From the NCBI RefSeq assembly GCF_900156425.1, contig NZ_FTNO01000001.1:1612001-1676000 (forward strand): a stretch of DNA of 64,000 nucleotides. Direction: 5' to 3'. Below are positions 8,313 through 16,938 of this stretch, in pieces; the stretch's first letter is position 1; the number at the start of each line of letters is the position of its first letter. A program made the position numbers and the translations under genes. The DNA comes from Haladaptatus litoreus. GTDB taxonomy: Archaea > Halobacteriota > Halobacteria > Halobacteriales > Haladaptataceae. The notes below the pieces were generated by a model. The model saw only the letters and a program-made list of their open reading frames with translations, was not told the origin of the DNA and did no database searches.

Positions 8313-9386
8313 TCATCGTCTGGACACCGCCGCGGTTCGTCCTATCGATTCCGTCGTCGGAACGGCGTTCGTCGCAACGTCCACGATAACGTCGGTCAGG
8401 TTCACCTTGTCCGCGAGATACGAATCGCGTCGCTCACGGAGGCGTTCCTTCGCGGAATCGTCGGCGAGGATGGCGAGCGACCGGGCCAGCACGTCCTCGA
8501 AATTGCGGAAGTTGTCGATGAGTCCCTCGCGTTCGAGTTCGAGGAAGTTGCCCATATCGGACTCGCCGACGAAGGAGTTCGACCGAATCGCGGGCGTTCC
8601 GAGCAGTGCGGCCTCCGTCACCATCGTTTGCGTATCTGCGACCAGCAAGGACGCCTCCGCCAGCGCGTCGTGTAGTCGTGCCGGGTGGAGGTCGAACGAC
8701 CGGGAATCGCCGGGGGCCGGATTGCCTCCCTCGTCAGAAACGAACACTGTGGCGTGTTCCGACAGGGCGGAGACGAGTTTTCGTCGCTTTTCCGGCGTGA
8801 ATCCCGAGTGGCCGACATCGTGGTGCGACCCGAAAGCGTTGAATCGGACGATTGCGAACTCCTCGTCCGGTTCGACGCCCAACTGCTTCCGAATGGTCGG
8901 GTCGGGTTCGTACACGTCGGGGTGCAGATAGGCGAGTTCCTTGAAGCCGCGAAACTCGTAATGTTTCCCCCCGAGGTCCTTCCCGAACGTGTGCGGCGTC
9001 AGGAACGTGTTCACGAACGGACGGGCGACGGCGTGGTCGATGGTCGTCGGTTCCGAATCCGCGACGACCACGACCGGCGTTCGCGTTAATGCCCCTGCGT
9101 GGGCCGCATACGACCCGACACCGAAGATGAGGTCGGGGTCGTACTGCCGAGCGCGCCGGAAGATTTCGAAGTAATGTTCCGGCAGTTCGCGGAACAGGGA
9201 GAACTTCGTCGTGCCACACTCGCCGTAGATTTCGTGGGGCAGGTTGTGATACGAAAGCAGGGCGCGGGTACAGCCGTAATCGCGCCCGAGGACGAGTACG
9301 TCGTGTCCACGCTCGCGCAGGGTTTCCACCGCGTGGCGATACAGGTGGACGTGCGCGGGCGTGTTGGTGAAAAACAGGTATCTCAT
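8313..9386 (-). CDS. DUF354 family glycosyltransferase-like protein (copy 2)
   Basis: The 357-residue protein opens MRYLFFTNTPAHVHLYRHAV and is clearly paralogous to the protein at 6146-7219. Both have PAHVH.YRH at the start, a conserved ELAYLHP segment, and a C-terminal motif (here ASLLVADTQTMVTEAALLGTPAIR) that forms the GT-B-type nucleotide-sugar site. A role in glycan assembly is inferred from the fold and the neighbours; donor and acceptor are unknown. The ATG at 9386 overlaps the TGA of the FemAB-like gene (ATGA). Having two DUF354 proteins on either side of a GT4 enzyme suggests two successive, similar transfer steps. Confidence 0.85.
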   Translation of the reverse strand: MRYLFFTNTPAHVHLYRHAVETLRERGHDVLVLGRDYGCTRALLSYHNLPHEIYGECGTTKFSLFRELPEHYFEIFRRARQYDPDLIFGVGSYAAHAGALTRTPVVVVADSEPTTIDHAVARPFVNTFLTPHTFGKDLGGKHYEFRGFKELAYLHPDVYEPDPTIRKQLGVEPDEEFAIVRFNAFGSHHDVGHSGFTPEKRRKLVSALSEHATVFVSDEGGNPAPGDSRSFDLHPARLHDALAEASLLVADTQTMVTEAALLGTPAIRSNSFVGESDMGNFLELEREGLIDNFRNFEDVLARSLAILADDSAKERLRERRDSYLADKVNLTDVIVDVATNAVPTTESIGRTAAVSRR

Positions 9387-10456
9387 CCCCTGACGAACTG
9401 GTAGGCTCGTTTTGCCGCGTCCATCGTTCTCCCGCTCGATTCCACGAGGTAGTACGGAACGAGGTCGGCCCCGAACTTCGCTTTGTACCGACAGAGCCGT
9501 TCCGTGTTCGCTCCCATCAGGTCGTAGGTGGTGACCGACTCGACCGGCGACCCCGACACGATGTCCTCGATGATGTGCCAGTGGACGAGGCTGTTCACGC
9601 TGGTTCCCTCGTAAACTGCTCTCGCGCCGCCCTGCCAGAAGTACGCCGCGTCGTTGGAGTACAGAGCAGTAATCCCGCTCCGGTAGTTGCCCGACGAATC
9701 GCGGGCCACGTAGGTCTGGGCGTGGTCGTCCAGCCCCTCCCACAGGTCGCGGACGTATTCCCACGACAGACCGAGGGTTTCGCCCTGCTCGTCGTATCGG
9801 TCAACCGTATCCGTGTACACCTCGTGTGCACCTTCGAGTCCCTCCTTCTCGACGCTCACCTCCAACTCCTTCGCGTCCCGAATCTCGCGCCGAAGGCTCT
9901 TGCTGAACGATTTTTTCACCGCCTCCGCCGTCGTCGATTCGAGGTCGAGATGGTACGTGAAGTACGGTTCCACGTCCAAATCGCCCCAGACGTAAGGGCG
10001 CGGGTCGCCGTAGGCGGTTCCACAGAGCATCCGGAACAGGGTCAGCCCGGATTCCATCTGCTCGCCCACGCGCTGTGCAACCGGGGAATCGAAGCCGACG
10101 CGGGCGAGTTGTCCCGTGTAGTCGGTTCGAATCCGGTCGAGCACCGTCTCGGTGAACTCGCGGTTTACTTTCTCTTGCTTCCGTCGCTTCGGACTCGTCG
10201 GCATCAGAATCGGCCCGAGTCGCGGTATCGCCAGCCCCGGCGGCGGCGAGAGCGCGGCGGTTCCGAGCGGCCCGTTTCTGACGACAACCGGAAGCAGGGC
10301 AATCGCTTGCTGTCCTTTGAATCCCCCGTACAGGCGAAGTTCACCCGCCGTGTGACGCTCGACTGCGGCGAGCGCGTCGGGGAGGTGAAACACCTCAAAC
10401 CCGCTTTTGGGGAGATGGTCTTCCCATTCATCGAGGTCTAAACGTTCGACTCTCAT
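9383..10456 (-). CDS. FemAB-like GNAT-fold transferase (copy 1)
   Basis: The 357-residue protein resembles FemAB-related proteins, a double-GNAT-fold family known for aminoacyl-tRNA-dependent or other acyl transfer to cell-wall or exopolysaccharide precursors. Landmarks are LSPPPGLAIPRLGPIL near the start, FSKSLRREIRDA in the middle, AYFWQGGA, and a C-terminal YDLMGANTERLCRYKAKFG segment that is the best conserved part of the family. It leads a unit of four overlapping genes and has an ATAACAAAG box 32 bases upstream. A paralogue is at 23915-24931, where it is coupled to a phosphodiesterase. The acyl donor and acceptor cannot be deduced from sequence. Confidence 0.85.
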   Translation of the reverse strand: MRVERLDLDEWEDHLPKSGFEVFHLPDALAAVERHTAGELRLYGGFKGQQAIALLPVVVRNGPLGTAALSPPPGLAIPRLGPILMPTSPKRRKQEKVNREFTETVLDRIRTDYTGQLARVGFDSPVAQRVGEQMESGLTLFRMLCGTAYGDPRPYVWGDLDVEPYFTYHLDLESTTAEAVKKSFSKSLRREIRDAKELEVSVEKEGLEGAHEVYTDTVDRYDEQGETLGLSWEYVRDLWEGLDDHAQTYVARDSSGNYRSGITALYSNDAAYFWQGGARAVYEGTSVNSLVHWHIIEDIVSGSPVESVTTYDLMGANTERLCRYKAKFGADLVPYYLVESSGRTMDAAKRAYQFVRG

Positions 10457-10487
10457 TCGTCTCGCCAGTCGATAGCGCCGGTTTTCA

Positions 10488-10496
10488 CTTTGTTAT
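10488..10496 (-). promoter_or_regulatory. ATAACAAAG box upstream of FemAB-led unit
   Basis: An exact minus-strand copy 32 bases before the ATG at 10456, in the 89-base gap after the deacetylase gene. No separate TATA-like stretch lies between the box and the start codon. Confidence 0.7.
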
Positions 10497-10545
10497 CCTC
10501 CACCTGCTTCGAAAAAGGGTGCCCAGAACTCGCGTCAGGTGATGG

Positions 10546-11439
10546 CTACGGCCCGTGTAGGTTCGCCGTGCCGGTTGGCTTCGTAGTTAGGGGAGAGAGC
10601 CTGTCACAGAGGTCGCCCGGTGGGCCGACCCACGCACCGCGTTCCAGCGCCCCCTCGATGAGTTTCCGATACAGTCGGCGGTGACCGGGGAACTCGTCCG
10701 CGAACATTCGAGGGTGCCACAGAATCGTCATCACCGCATCGTTTTCCGCGGCTTCGTCAAGCAGTTGTTCGCAGGTGTCCCACGCCGTCTCGAACTTCGT
10801 TCCGGGGTCGGCCACCGCGATGTCCATCATCGTCAGCGGGAAGACGAGGAAATCGTCGTCGAAGGGTCGTTTCACCTCGTAGCCGTGCTGGAAGCCACAT
10901 TCACTGCTCGACCCGAGCGTTGCATCGTATTTCAACCCGATTTCGCGGTGGTGATTCCACGTCGATTCGCCCCGATTCAGGTGGTGCTGGCGACCGCCGC
11001 GAACCGTGTGACCCAGCGCGGCTTCGAGCGCGGTTTTCTGCTCGCGGAGCGCGTCTGGGTCGTCGTAGGAATCGTAGGAGCCGTGAAGTCCGATTTCCCA
11101 GCCGCCGTCGTCCAGTTCGTGAAGCACGTCCAGAATGTCGGTGTCGAACAGGTCGTACCGGCCCAGATGTTCTATCCAGTAGCGCGGCGTGAGCCACTCA
11201 TCTGGCGATTTGTTGAAAATCGACTCCTCTTGGAGGAAGTAAAACGCCGAGCGAACGCCCAACGAATCCTCTAACTCCATGATTTCCTCGAACTGCCACC
11301 ACGGGTTGACACCCGGCAACAGCCCCTTGAGATGGCGAGGGTTTCTATCCGAAAGTGCGTAATAGGGGGCCTGTATCCCCTTGTACGGCCTATCCACGTC
11401 GTGCGTTAAACACAGCTCGAACTCATATCCCGGTAGCAT
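10546..11439 (-). CDS. Polysaccharide deacetylase (carbohydrate esterase 4-like)
   Basis: The 297-residue protein starts MLPGYEFELCLTHDVDRPYKG, giving the THDVD metal/base motif of NodB-type deacetylases. HEL..GGWEIGLHGSYDSY supplies the histidine metal ligand (the H..H-like motif 2 region), and ILWHPRMFADEFPGH is near the C-terminus. The predicted reaction is removal of N- or O-acetyl groups from sugars. The start at 11439 was chosen because the catalytic domain begins within 12 residues; it lies 17 bases inside the end of the 2-epimerase gene. It is the last gene of the sugar-biosynthesis unit. The absence of a signal peptide suggests action on cytoplasmic lipid-linked or nucleotide-linked sugars. 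Confidence 0.85.
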   Translation of the reverse strand: MLPGYEFELCLTHDVDRPYKGIQAPYYALSDRNPRHLKGLLPGVNPWWQFEEIMELEDSLGVRSAFYFLQEESIFNKSPDEWLTPRYWIEHLGRYDLFDTDILDVLHELDDGGWEIGLHGSYDSYDDPDALREQKTALEAALGHTVRGGRQHHLNRGESTWNHHREIGLKYDATLGSSSECGFQHGYEVKRPFDDDFLVFPLTMMDIAVADPGTKFETAWDTCEQLLDEAAENDAVMTILWHPRMFADEFPGHRRLYRKLIEGALERGAWVGPPGDLCDRLSPLTTKPTGTANLHGP

Positions 11440-12493
11440 TGGTAAGCACCTCCACGATTCGTTCAGCAGCGCTCCCGTCGCCGTAGGGCGCGGGCTTCTC
11501 GTCCGGTTTCGTCGCATCGCGCATCGCACGCCGAATCGCTTCTCCGTCGGCACCGACCAGCGTGTTCCATCCGCTTTCGACCGTTTCGACCCACTCCGTC
11601 TCTTCGCGGAAAGTGACACAAGGCGTGTCGAGGAAGAACGCCTCTTTTTGCACCCCGCCGGAGTCGGTCGCCACGACCGCCGCCGAATCCAGCAGGGCGA
11701 CGAACTGGCGGTAGCCGACGGGGTCGGTGAGCGTCAGTTCGCGCTCGGCCTGTTCGTACAAGCCGAACTCTTCGAGACGGCCCACCGTTCGCGGATGCGC
11801 TGGCAGGACGACCCGTCTTGGGTCGTCAGCCAGCGCGGAGAGGATGGTTTCCAACCGCTCCGGGTCGTCGGTGTTCGTATCCCGGTGAACCGTCGCGAGG
11901 ACGAACTCCTCCTCTGCGATTCGGAAATCGGAGAGGATGCTTTCGTCCGCTCGCTCTCGCGCCCACAGCAGGGCGTCGTACCCCACGTCGCCCGTGAAGT
12001 GGACGCCCTCCGTGATTCCCTCGCGTTCGAGGTTGTCGAGCGCATCGGGGGACGGCGCGAGCAGGAGGTCGCCGCCGTGGTCGGTGAGGACGCGGTTCGT
12101 CTCCTCCGGAATGTCGCTTCCGCTGCGCATTCCGGCCTCGACGTGGGCCAACAGCGGTTCCATCTTCGACGCCGCGATTGCGGCCGCGAGCGTCGAATTG
12201 GTGTCGCCGTAGACGAGCACCGCGTCGGGGTTCTCGTCCTCGATTCGCGCTTCCAGTCCGGCGAGCATTTCGGCGGTTTGCTCTCCGTGCGATTTCGACC
12301 CGACGCCGAGATTGTAGTCCGGGCGTGGAATCGACAGCTCTTCGAAAAACACTTCGGACAGTTCTTCGTCGTAGTGTTGACCGGTGTGAACGAGAACTTC
12401 CTCGTGGTCGTTCCGTTCCTTCCGAAGTTCGCGCGAAACGACGGCGGCCTTCACGAACTGCGGGCGAGCACCGACGACGGTTAGCACTTTCAT
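11423..12493 (-). CDS. UDP-N-acetylglucosamine 2-epimerase family (WecB/WbpI-like)
   Basis: The 356-residue protein has the family start MKVLTVVGARPQFVKAA, TGQHYDEELSEVFF, YGDTNSTLAAA, HVEAGMRS and the C-terminal TDSGGVQKEAF motif. These are the UDP-binding and catalytic landmarks of non-hydrolysing UDP-GlcNAc 2-epimerases. It could make UDP-ManNAc. Because the four other Wbp-type enzymes are encoded just upstream, it could equally act as WbpI on UDP-2,3-diacetamido-glucuronate; sequence inspection alone does not decide. The ATG at 12493 overlaps the GT2 stop (ATGA). Confidence 0.9.
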   Translation of the reverse strand: MKVLTVVGARPQFVKAAVVSRELRKERNDHEEVLVHTGQHYDEELSEVFFEELSIPRPDYNLGVGSKSHGEQTAEMLAGLEARIEDENPDAVLVYGDTNSTLAAAIAASKMEPLLAHVEAGMRSGSDIPEETNRVLTDHGGDLLLAPSPDALDNLEREGITEGVHFTGDVGYDALLWARERADESILSDFRIAEEEFVLATVHRDTNTDDPERLETILSALADDPRRVVLPAHPRTVGRLEEFGLYEQAERELTLTDPVGYRQFVALLDSAAVVATDSGGVQKEAFFLDTPCVTFREETEWVETVESGWNTLVGADGEAIRRAMRDATKPDEKPAPYGDGSAAERIVEVLTNATGI

Positions 12494-13539
12494 TCGTCGT
12501 GCACCTCCCCGTCGTCCCGTGGTTTCCACTCGTCTTGTTCTTTCCAGTCGTCTTCCATCTCGCCGTGAACTTCCAACTCGTCGCGTTCTTCCAGCCCCTC
12601 GTTCGCGTGCCTGTCGAACGTCATCGCGAGCACGAGACAGAGGCCGCCGAGGAGCGTCGCCGAAAGGCCGTCGCTCGTTTCGCGCCGATTTCGAAGCAGG
12701 GTGAGCAAGCCCGCACCCGTCCCCAGCGCTCCGAGGCCGTACAGAAACGCGAGCGGGTGGAAATCCCTGACGAGGTATTTCGCCTTGAGTCGCCAGAGGA
12801 ATCCCCACAACAGCAGTGCGGACAGTTTCGGCACGAACGTCGAGTACCGAATCGTGCTCTGTTCATTACCGTACACCGCAGGCATGGTCACGTCGGCGAC
12901 CCGCATGTCGTGGACGTTCAATCTGACCAGCAACGCATTTGCGAAGCCGTAATCGTCGTAGACGGCTTCGATGTCCAATTCGGAGAGCGCGCGTCCTGAA
13001 ATCGCTGTGTAGCCGTTCTGCGGGTCAGCCATCCCCCAGTAGCCACTGGCGACCTTCGTGAGGAAGGTGAGGAGCCAGTTGCCGAAACTGCGCCACGCCG
13101 ACATTCCTTCGCGGAATCCGGGCGTCGAAAGCCGGTTCCCTTTGGCGTAGTCGGCGCGCCCATCGACAATCGGTTGGATAACGCGGGCCAGCATGTCGGG
13201 CTCCATCTGTCCGTCCCCGGCCATCACCGCGGTCACGTCGATTCCGTCCTCCCGAGCGCGACAGTAGCCGGTTTTGATGGCCGCGCCGACGCCCCGATTC
13301 TTCGAATGTCGAATCGGGACGACGCGCTGGTCGAACGGGGAATCGGCGTCACCACCGTCGGTAATCGGAACTGTTCGCCCGGCGTGGGCGCGGATTTCGT
13401 CCCACGTTTCGTCGGTCGAACGGTCGTCTATCGCGTACACCCTATCGACGAACTCCGGCACGGTGTCGATGACGCGTCCGACCAACCCTTCCTCGTTGTA
13501 CGCCGGAATCACGACGGCGACGGTGTGTCCCTCGTACAT
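12490..13539 (-). CDS. GT2 glycosyltransferase, dolichol-phosphate mannosyltransferase-like, with membrane tail
   Basis: The 349-residue protein has a GT-A domain of about 220 residues with VVIPAYNEEGLVGRVIDTVP, YAIDDRSTDETWD and a VMAGDGQMEPD metal-binding motif. A conserved NGYTAISGRAL acceptor region follows, then two hydrophobic segments near the C-terminus and an unusual highly charged tail of about 35 residues rich in E, D, K and H. This resembles polyprenyl- or dolichol-phosphate sugar transferases, so it may load the first sugar on the lipid carrier. Its ATG follows the dehydrogenase stop directly with no gap. Confidence 0.87.
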   Translation of the reverse strand: MYEGHTVAVVIPAYNEEGLVGRVIDTVPEFVDRVYAIDDRSTDETWDEIRAHAGRTVPITDGGDADSPFDQRVVPIRHSKNRGVGAAIKTGYCRAREDGIDVTAVMAGDGQMEPDMLARVIQPIVDGRADYAKGNRLSTPGFREGMSAWRSFGNWLLTFLTKVASGYWGMADPQNGYTAISGRALSELDIEAVYDDYGFANALLVRLNVHDMRVADVTMPAVYGNEQSTIRYSTFVPKLSALLLWGFLWRLKAKYLVRDFHPLAFLYGLGALGTGAGLLTLLRNRRETSDGLSATLLGGLCLVLAMTFDRHANEGLEERDELEVHGEMEDDWKEQDEWKPRDDGEVHDE

Positions 13540-14895
13540 TCAGTCACCTCCGATGGTGTAGACCCGATGATTCGTCCACGACAAGTCGAGGGCGTCCCGG
13601 CCGTCCACGACCACCATCGGGTCGAACCCGGCCCAGTCGATGCCCGCGAACTCGTCGTGGTCGGTGACGAGGATTGTGGCGTCGAACTCGTACTCGCCGA
13701 GGGATTCGAGCGCGACCTTCGTCGCGTCGAATCCCGAGATGTCGTCCAACATCGGGTCAACCGCGAACACTGCCGCACCGCGCTCCGTGAGGTCTGCGCA
13801 AATCGGCTTTGCGGGAGTTGCTCGCGTTTCCTCCACACCCGGACGATACGTCAGTCCGAGGACGAGCACCCGCGAGTCCGACACCGATTTTCCTTCTTCT
13901 GCGAGCAGTTCCGCAGTTTTTTCGACCGTGAAGGCGGGCATGGAATCGTTCACCTCACGAGCAGTTCGCAAAAGCGGGAACTCCGCGTCGAACTGCCCGA
14001 TGAGGAAGTACGGATAGTACGGAATGCAATGGCCTCCGACGCCCGCCCCCGGTTTGTGGATGTCACAGAACGGTTGGGTGTTCGCCGTTTCTATCGCCCC
14101 GTTGACGCCGATTCCGGCGTCGTCGGCGATTGTGGCGAGTTCGTTCGCCAGTGCGATGTTCACGTCGCGGTAGACGCCCTCGAACACTTTCACCGCCTCC
14201 GCGGTCGTCGCGTTCGGCACGGAAATCACGTCGTTGTCGGTGAGTTCGCCGTAAACGAGTTCCGCGACTCGGGTGCTTTCGTCGTCCACTCCGCCGACGA
14301 CCTTCGGGTAGGCTCCGCGGATGTCCTCCAAGGCGCGCCCGCTTGCGGTTCGCTCCGGACAGACCGCGACCCCGAACTCCTCGCGCGAAAGCCCGCTTTC
14401 GCGCTCCAACAGTGGGAGCAGTTCGTCCCGGGTCGTTCCCGGTGGAACCGTGCATTCGATGACGACGAGGTCGCCGGGTTCGAGTCCTTCCGCGATGGAT
14501 TCGGCCACCGACTGGAGGATGGCGAGGTCCGGTTGGTTTTCGTCCGTAATCGGCGTCGGCACGATGACGACGTGAATCGCGGCCTCGTGCGCCGCCTTCG
14601 TCGGCGATTCGACTGCCCGAAGCGCCCCCGATTCGACCGACTCGGAAACGAGTTCCGGGAGTTTGGGTTCGCGCTTGACGTGGCAGTCGCCGCGATTGAT
14701 GGCCGAAACGACTTCCGGGTCGATATCCGCGCCGACGACGTTTCCGCATGTTTCGGCGTACACCGCTGCGAGCGGCAGACCCATCTTGCCCAGTCCGTAC
14801 ACCGCCACTGGGACGTTTCCCGAGCGGAACGCTTCGCGCTGGTCGGCGGCGTCAGCGTCGCTTCCGTAGAGCGTTTTTGCTTCTCGCAGGCTCAC
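13540..14895 (-). CDS. UDP-sugar 6-dehydrogenase (UDP-GlcNAc/UDP-ManNAc dehydrogenase, WbpA/WecC-like)
   Basis: The 451-residue protein has the NAD-binding motif AVYGLGKMGLPLAAVYAE near residue 31, VIECTVPPGTT, and the catalytic cysteine in GAGVGGHCIPYYPYF. The C-terminal UDP-binding domain contains VLVLGLTYRPGVEETRATPA. It oxidises C6 of a UDP-HexNAc to the uronic acid in two steps. The GTG at 14895 overlaps the stop of the Gfo/Idh gene (GTGA), the spacing used throughout this operon, and it leaves a normal family length; a long upstream in-frame extension overlaps the next gene and is not credible. With its neighbours it supplies an acetamido-uronic acid. Confidence 0.9.
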   Translation of the reverse strand: MSLREAKTLYGSDADAADQREAFRSGNVPVAVYGLGKMGLPLAAVYAETCGNVVGADIDPEVVSAINRGDCHVKREPKLPELVSESVESGALRAVESPTKAAHEAAIHVVIVPTPITDENQPDLAILQSVAESIAEGLEPGDLVVIECTVPPGTTRDELLPLLERESGLSREEFGVAVCPERTASGRALEDIRGAYPKVVGGVDDESTRVAELVYGELTDNDVISVPNATTAEAVKVFEGVYRDVNIALANELATIADDAGIGVNGAIETANTQPFCDIHKPGAGVGGHCIPYYPYFLIGQFDAEFPLLRTAREVNDSMPAFTVEKTAELLAEEGKSVSDSRVLVLGLTYRPGVEETRATPAKPICADLTERGAAVFAVDPMLDDISGFDATKVALESLGEYEFDATILVTDHDEFAGIDWAGFDPMVVVDGRDALDLSWTNHRVYTIGGD

Positions 14896-15869
14896 CCGAG
14901 ATGCACCTCCTGTTCGGGCAACCCAGACGCCAACTCGTCGATTTCCTGCGCGACTTCGAGGACTCGAAGGCCGTCCTCGCCGGTCACGACCGGCGTCGAA
15001 CCCGTGGTCACACTGCGAACGAACGACCGAAGTTCGTTCTTCAACGGTTCGCCGTTTTCGACAGTTGGCCGTTCCACGATGCTCTCGTGGCGGTAGCGCA
15101 GGTCGCCGTTGTCCTCGATATATTCCGGCATGGAATGACGGTGAATCTCCACCGATTGATTCGTGTAATCGACGTTCACCCGGCACTCTTCCGCCGTAAT
15201 CGAGAGCTTTCGAACCTTTTCCTGCGTCACGCGACTCGCCGTCAATCCGGCGACGACGCCCCCATCGAACTCGATGTTCGCGCTGGCGTAGCGGTTGTCC
15301 TGCGTTCCGACCGCGGTCACCGAGGTAATGTCGTCGTCCACGATGGAGAGCAGAACGTCCAAATCGTGAATCATCAGGTCCATCACCGCGCTCACGTCCA
15401 CGGCCCGCCCCTCCGGTGGCGGGCCGAGTCGCTGTGCGTCGATGGCGATGATGTCCAGCTCGGAGACGATTTCCGAGAGGGTTCGAATCGCCGGGTTGAA
15501 CCGTTCGATGTGACCGACCTGTATCGTGACACCCGCGTCTTCTGCGCGTGCGATTAGGCCTCGGCCTTCCTCCGGTTCCGCGACGAACGGTTTTTCGACG
15601 AGGATGTGAACGCCACCCTCGATGCACCGTTTCGCCGTTTCGTAGTGGTAGGGCGTCGGCACAGCGATAGAGGCGATGTCCGCCTCGCGGATTGCTTCCT
15701 CCATACTCACCGCCTGCGACCCGTGGTCGCGGGCGGCCTCGGATGCTCGATTCTCGTCCACGTCGTGAATACCGACGAGGTTGACTTCCGGCAGTTCGCT
15801 GTAGACGCGGGCGTGATGGCGACCCATACTTCCGACGCCGATAACGACCGCGTTGACTGATTCACTCAT
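14892..15869 (-). CDS. Gfo/Idh/MocA oxidoreductase (WlbA/WbpB-like 3-dehydrogenase)
   Basis: The 325-residue protein has an N-terminal Rossmann fold (VVIGVGSMGRHHARVYSELP), the conserved EKPF catalytic motif (HILVEKPFVAEP), and a C-terminal alpha/beta domain with MDLMIHDLDVLLSIV, containing the HD pair of the family. Such enzymes oxidise the 3-hydroxyl of UDP-GlcNAcA to a 3-keto sugar before transamination. It lies between the aminotransferase and the 6-dehydrogenase, with an eight-base overlap upstream, which fits that pathway. Another sugar 3-dehydrogenation is possible. Confidence 0.88.
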   Translation of the reverse strand: MSESVNAVVIGVGSMGRHHARVYSELPEVNLVGIHDVDENRASEAARDHGSQAVSMEEAIREADIASIAVPTPYHYETAKRCIEGGVHILVEKPFVAEPEEGRGLIARAEDAGVTIQVGHIERFNPAIRTLSEIVSELDIIAIDAQRLGPPPEGRAVDVSAVMDLMIHDLDVLLSIVDDDITSVTAVGTQDNRYASANIEFDGGVVAGLTASRVTQEKVRKLSITAEECRVNVDYTNQSVEIHRHSMPEYIEDNGDLRYRHESIVERPTVENGEPLKNELRSFVRSVTTGSTPVVTGEDGLRVLEVAQEIDELASGLPEQEVHLG

Positions 15870-16938
15870 AACTCGTAATCACGGATGCAATGGTTCGCAC
15901 GTCGTCGTTCGACAGCCCCGGATGAATCGGGAGCGAAAGCACTTCCTCCGCGGCCTGCTCCGAAATCGGGGCATCGTGTTCGACGTGTCGGTACGCTGGC
16001 TGTTCGTGGATTGGCGTCGGATAGTAGACGCCGGTTCCGACGCCCTCCGATTCGAGATACTGCTTCAGACCCTCGCGGTCGTCCGTGCGCACGGTGTACT
16101 GATGGTAGACGTGCCGACGGTCGTCCGGTTCGACGGGGGTCGTTACGGACGACCCCTGAAGTCTGTCGGAGAGGTACGCCGCGTTCGCGCGCCGGGTTTC
16201 GTTGTACTCCGGCAGGCGCGACAACTGCACGCGACCGATTGCCGCGGCCATGCTCGTCATGCGGAAGTTGTGGCCGAGGCGAACGTGGTCGTAGCCACCT
16301 CCCGCGGTTCGACCGTGGTTGATAAAACTCGCCGCGCGCTCGGCCACGTCTCTGCGACACGTCGTCACCATCCCTCCTTCCCCCGTCGTCATGTTCTTCG
16401 TCGGATAGAAGGAGAAACAGGCCGCGTCGCCGAACGACCCGACGGGTTGCCCGTCGAACGCCGCGCCGTGCGCTTGGGCGGCATCCTCGACGAGCGGGAT
16501 GTCGTGCGTTTCGGCGATGTCTTCGAGATGGCCCATGTTCGCTGGCAAGCCGTAGAGGTGAACCGGGAGAATGGCGTCCGCCTCGTGCTCCCGAACCGCT
16601 TCCTCCGTGGCATAGGGGTCTAGCGTGTACGTCGCCGGGTCGATGTCGGCGAAGACGGGTTCCGCCCCTGCCAGTCGAATTGCGTTCGCGCTGGCGACGA
16701 AGGAGAATGGCGAGGTGACGACCGTATCACCCTCTCCGATTTCCAATGCGGCGAACGCGGCGTGGAGGGCAGTCGTCCCGTTGCTCGCGGCGACACCGAA
16801 CTCCGCTCCGCAAAAGTCGGCGAACTCTGATTCGAACTTTCTGACTTCTGGGCCGTCCGCCAACTGCCCACCTTCGAGGCAGGCGACTGCCGACTCGATT
16901 TCTTCTGCTCCCAATTCAGGGTCGGCGATGGGAATCAA
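15862..16938 (-). CDS. DegT/DnrJ/EryC1 PLP aminotransferase (WbpE/WlbC-like)
   Basis: The 358-residue protein has the family landmarks [20 protein letters not shown] (PLP phosphate loop), [10 protein letters not shown] with the PLP-stacking aspartate region, and [15 protein letters not shown] with the PLP-binding lysine. [20 protein letters not shown] segment follows. It would add an amino group to a 3-keto UDP-sugar. The start is a TTG at 16938 overlapping the acyltransferase stop (TTGA); no better ATG exists and the conserved IPIADPELG follows it. The position between the acyltransferase and the Gfo/Idh enzyme matches Wbp/Wlb gene sets. Confidence 0.9.
   Translation of the reverse strand: MIPIADPELGAEEIESAVACLEGGQLADGPEVRKFESEFADFCGAEFGVAASNGTTALHAAFAALEIGEGDTVVTSPFSFVASANAIRLAGAEPVFADIDPATYTLDPYATEEAVREHEADAILPVHLYGLPANMGHLEDIAETHDIPLVEDAAQAHGAAFDGQPVGSFGDAACFSFYPTKNMTTGEGGMVTTCRRDVAERAASFINHGRTAGGGYDHVRLGHNFRMTSMAAAIGRVQLSRLPEYNETRRANAAYLSDRLQGSSVTTPVEPDDRRHVYHQYTVRTDDREGLKQYLESEGVGTGVYYPTPIHEQPAYRHVEHDAPISEQAAEEVLSLPIHPGLSNDDVRTIASVITSYE

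Noticed and set aside
13174..15096. 640-codon plus-strand frame across GT2, dehydrogenase and Gfo/Idh genes
   Set aside because: It spans three recognised genes on the other strand and shows no protein features.
13540..15627. Extended 695-codon version of the 6-dehydrogenase
   Set aside because: The extra N-terminal 244 residues overlap the Gfo/Idh gene and are arginine-rich nonsense; the GTG at 14895 gives the normal family start.
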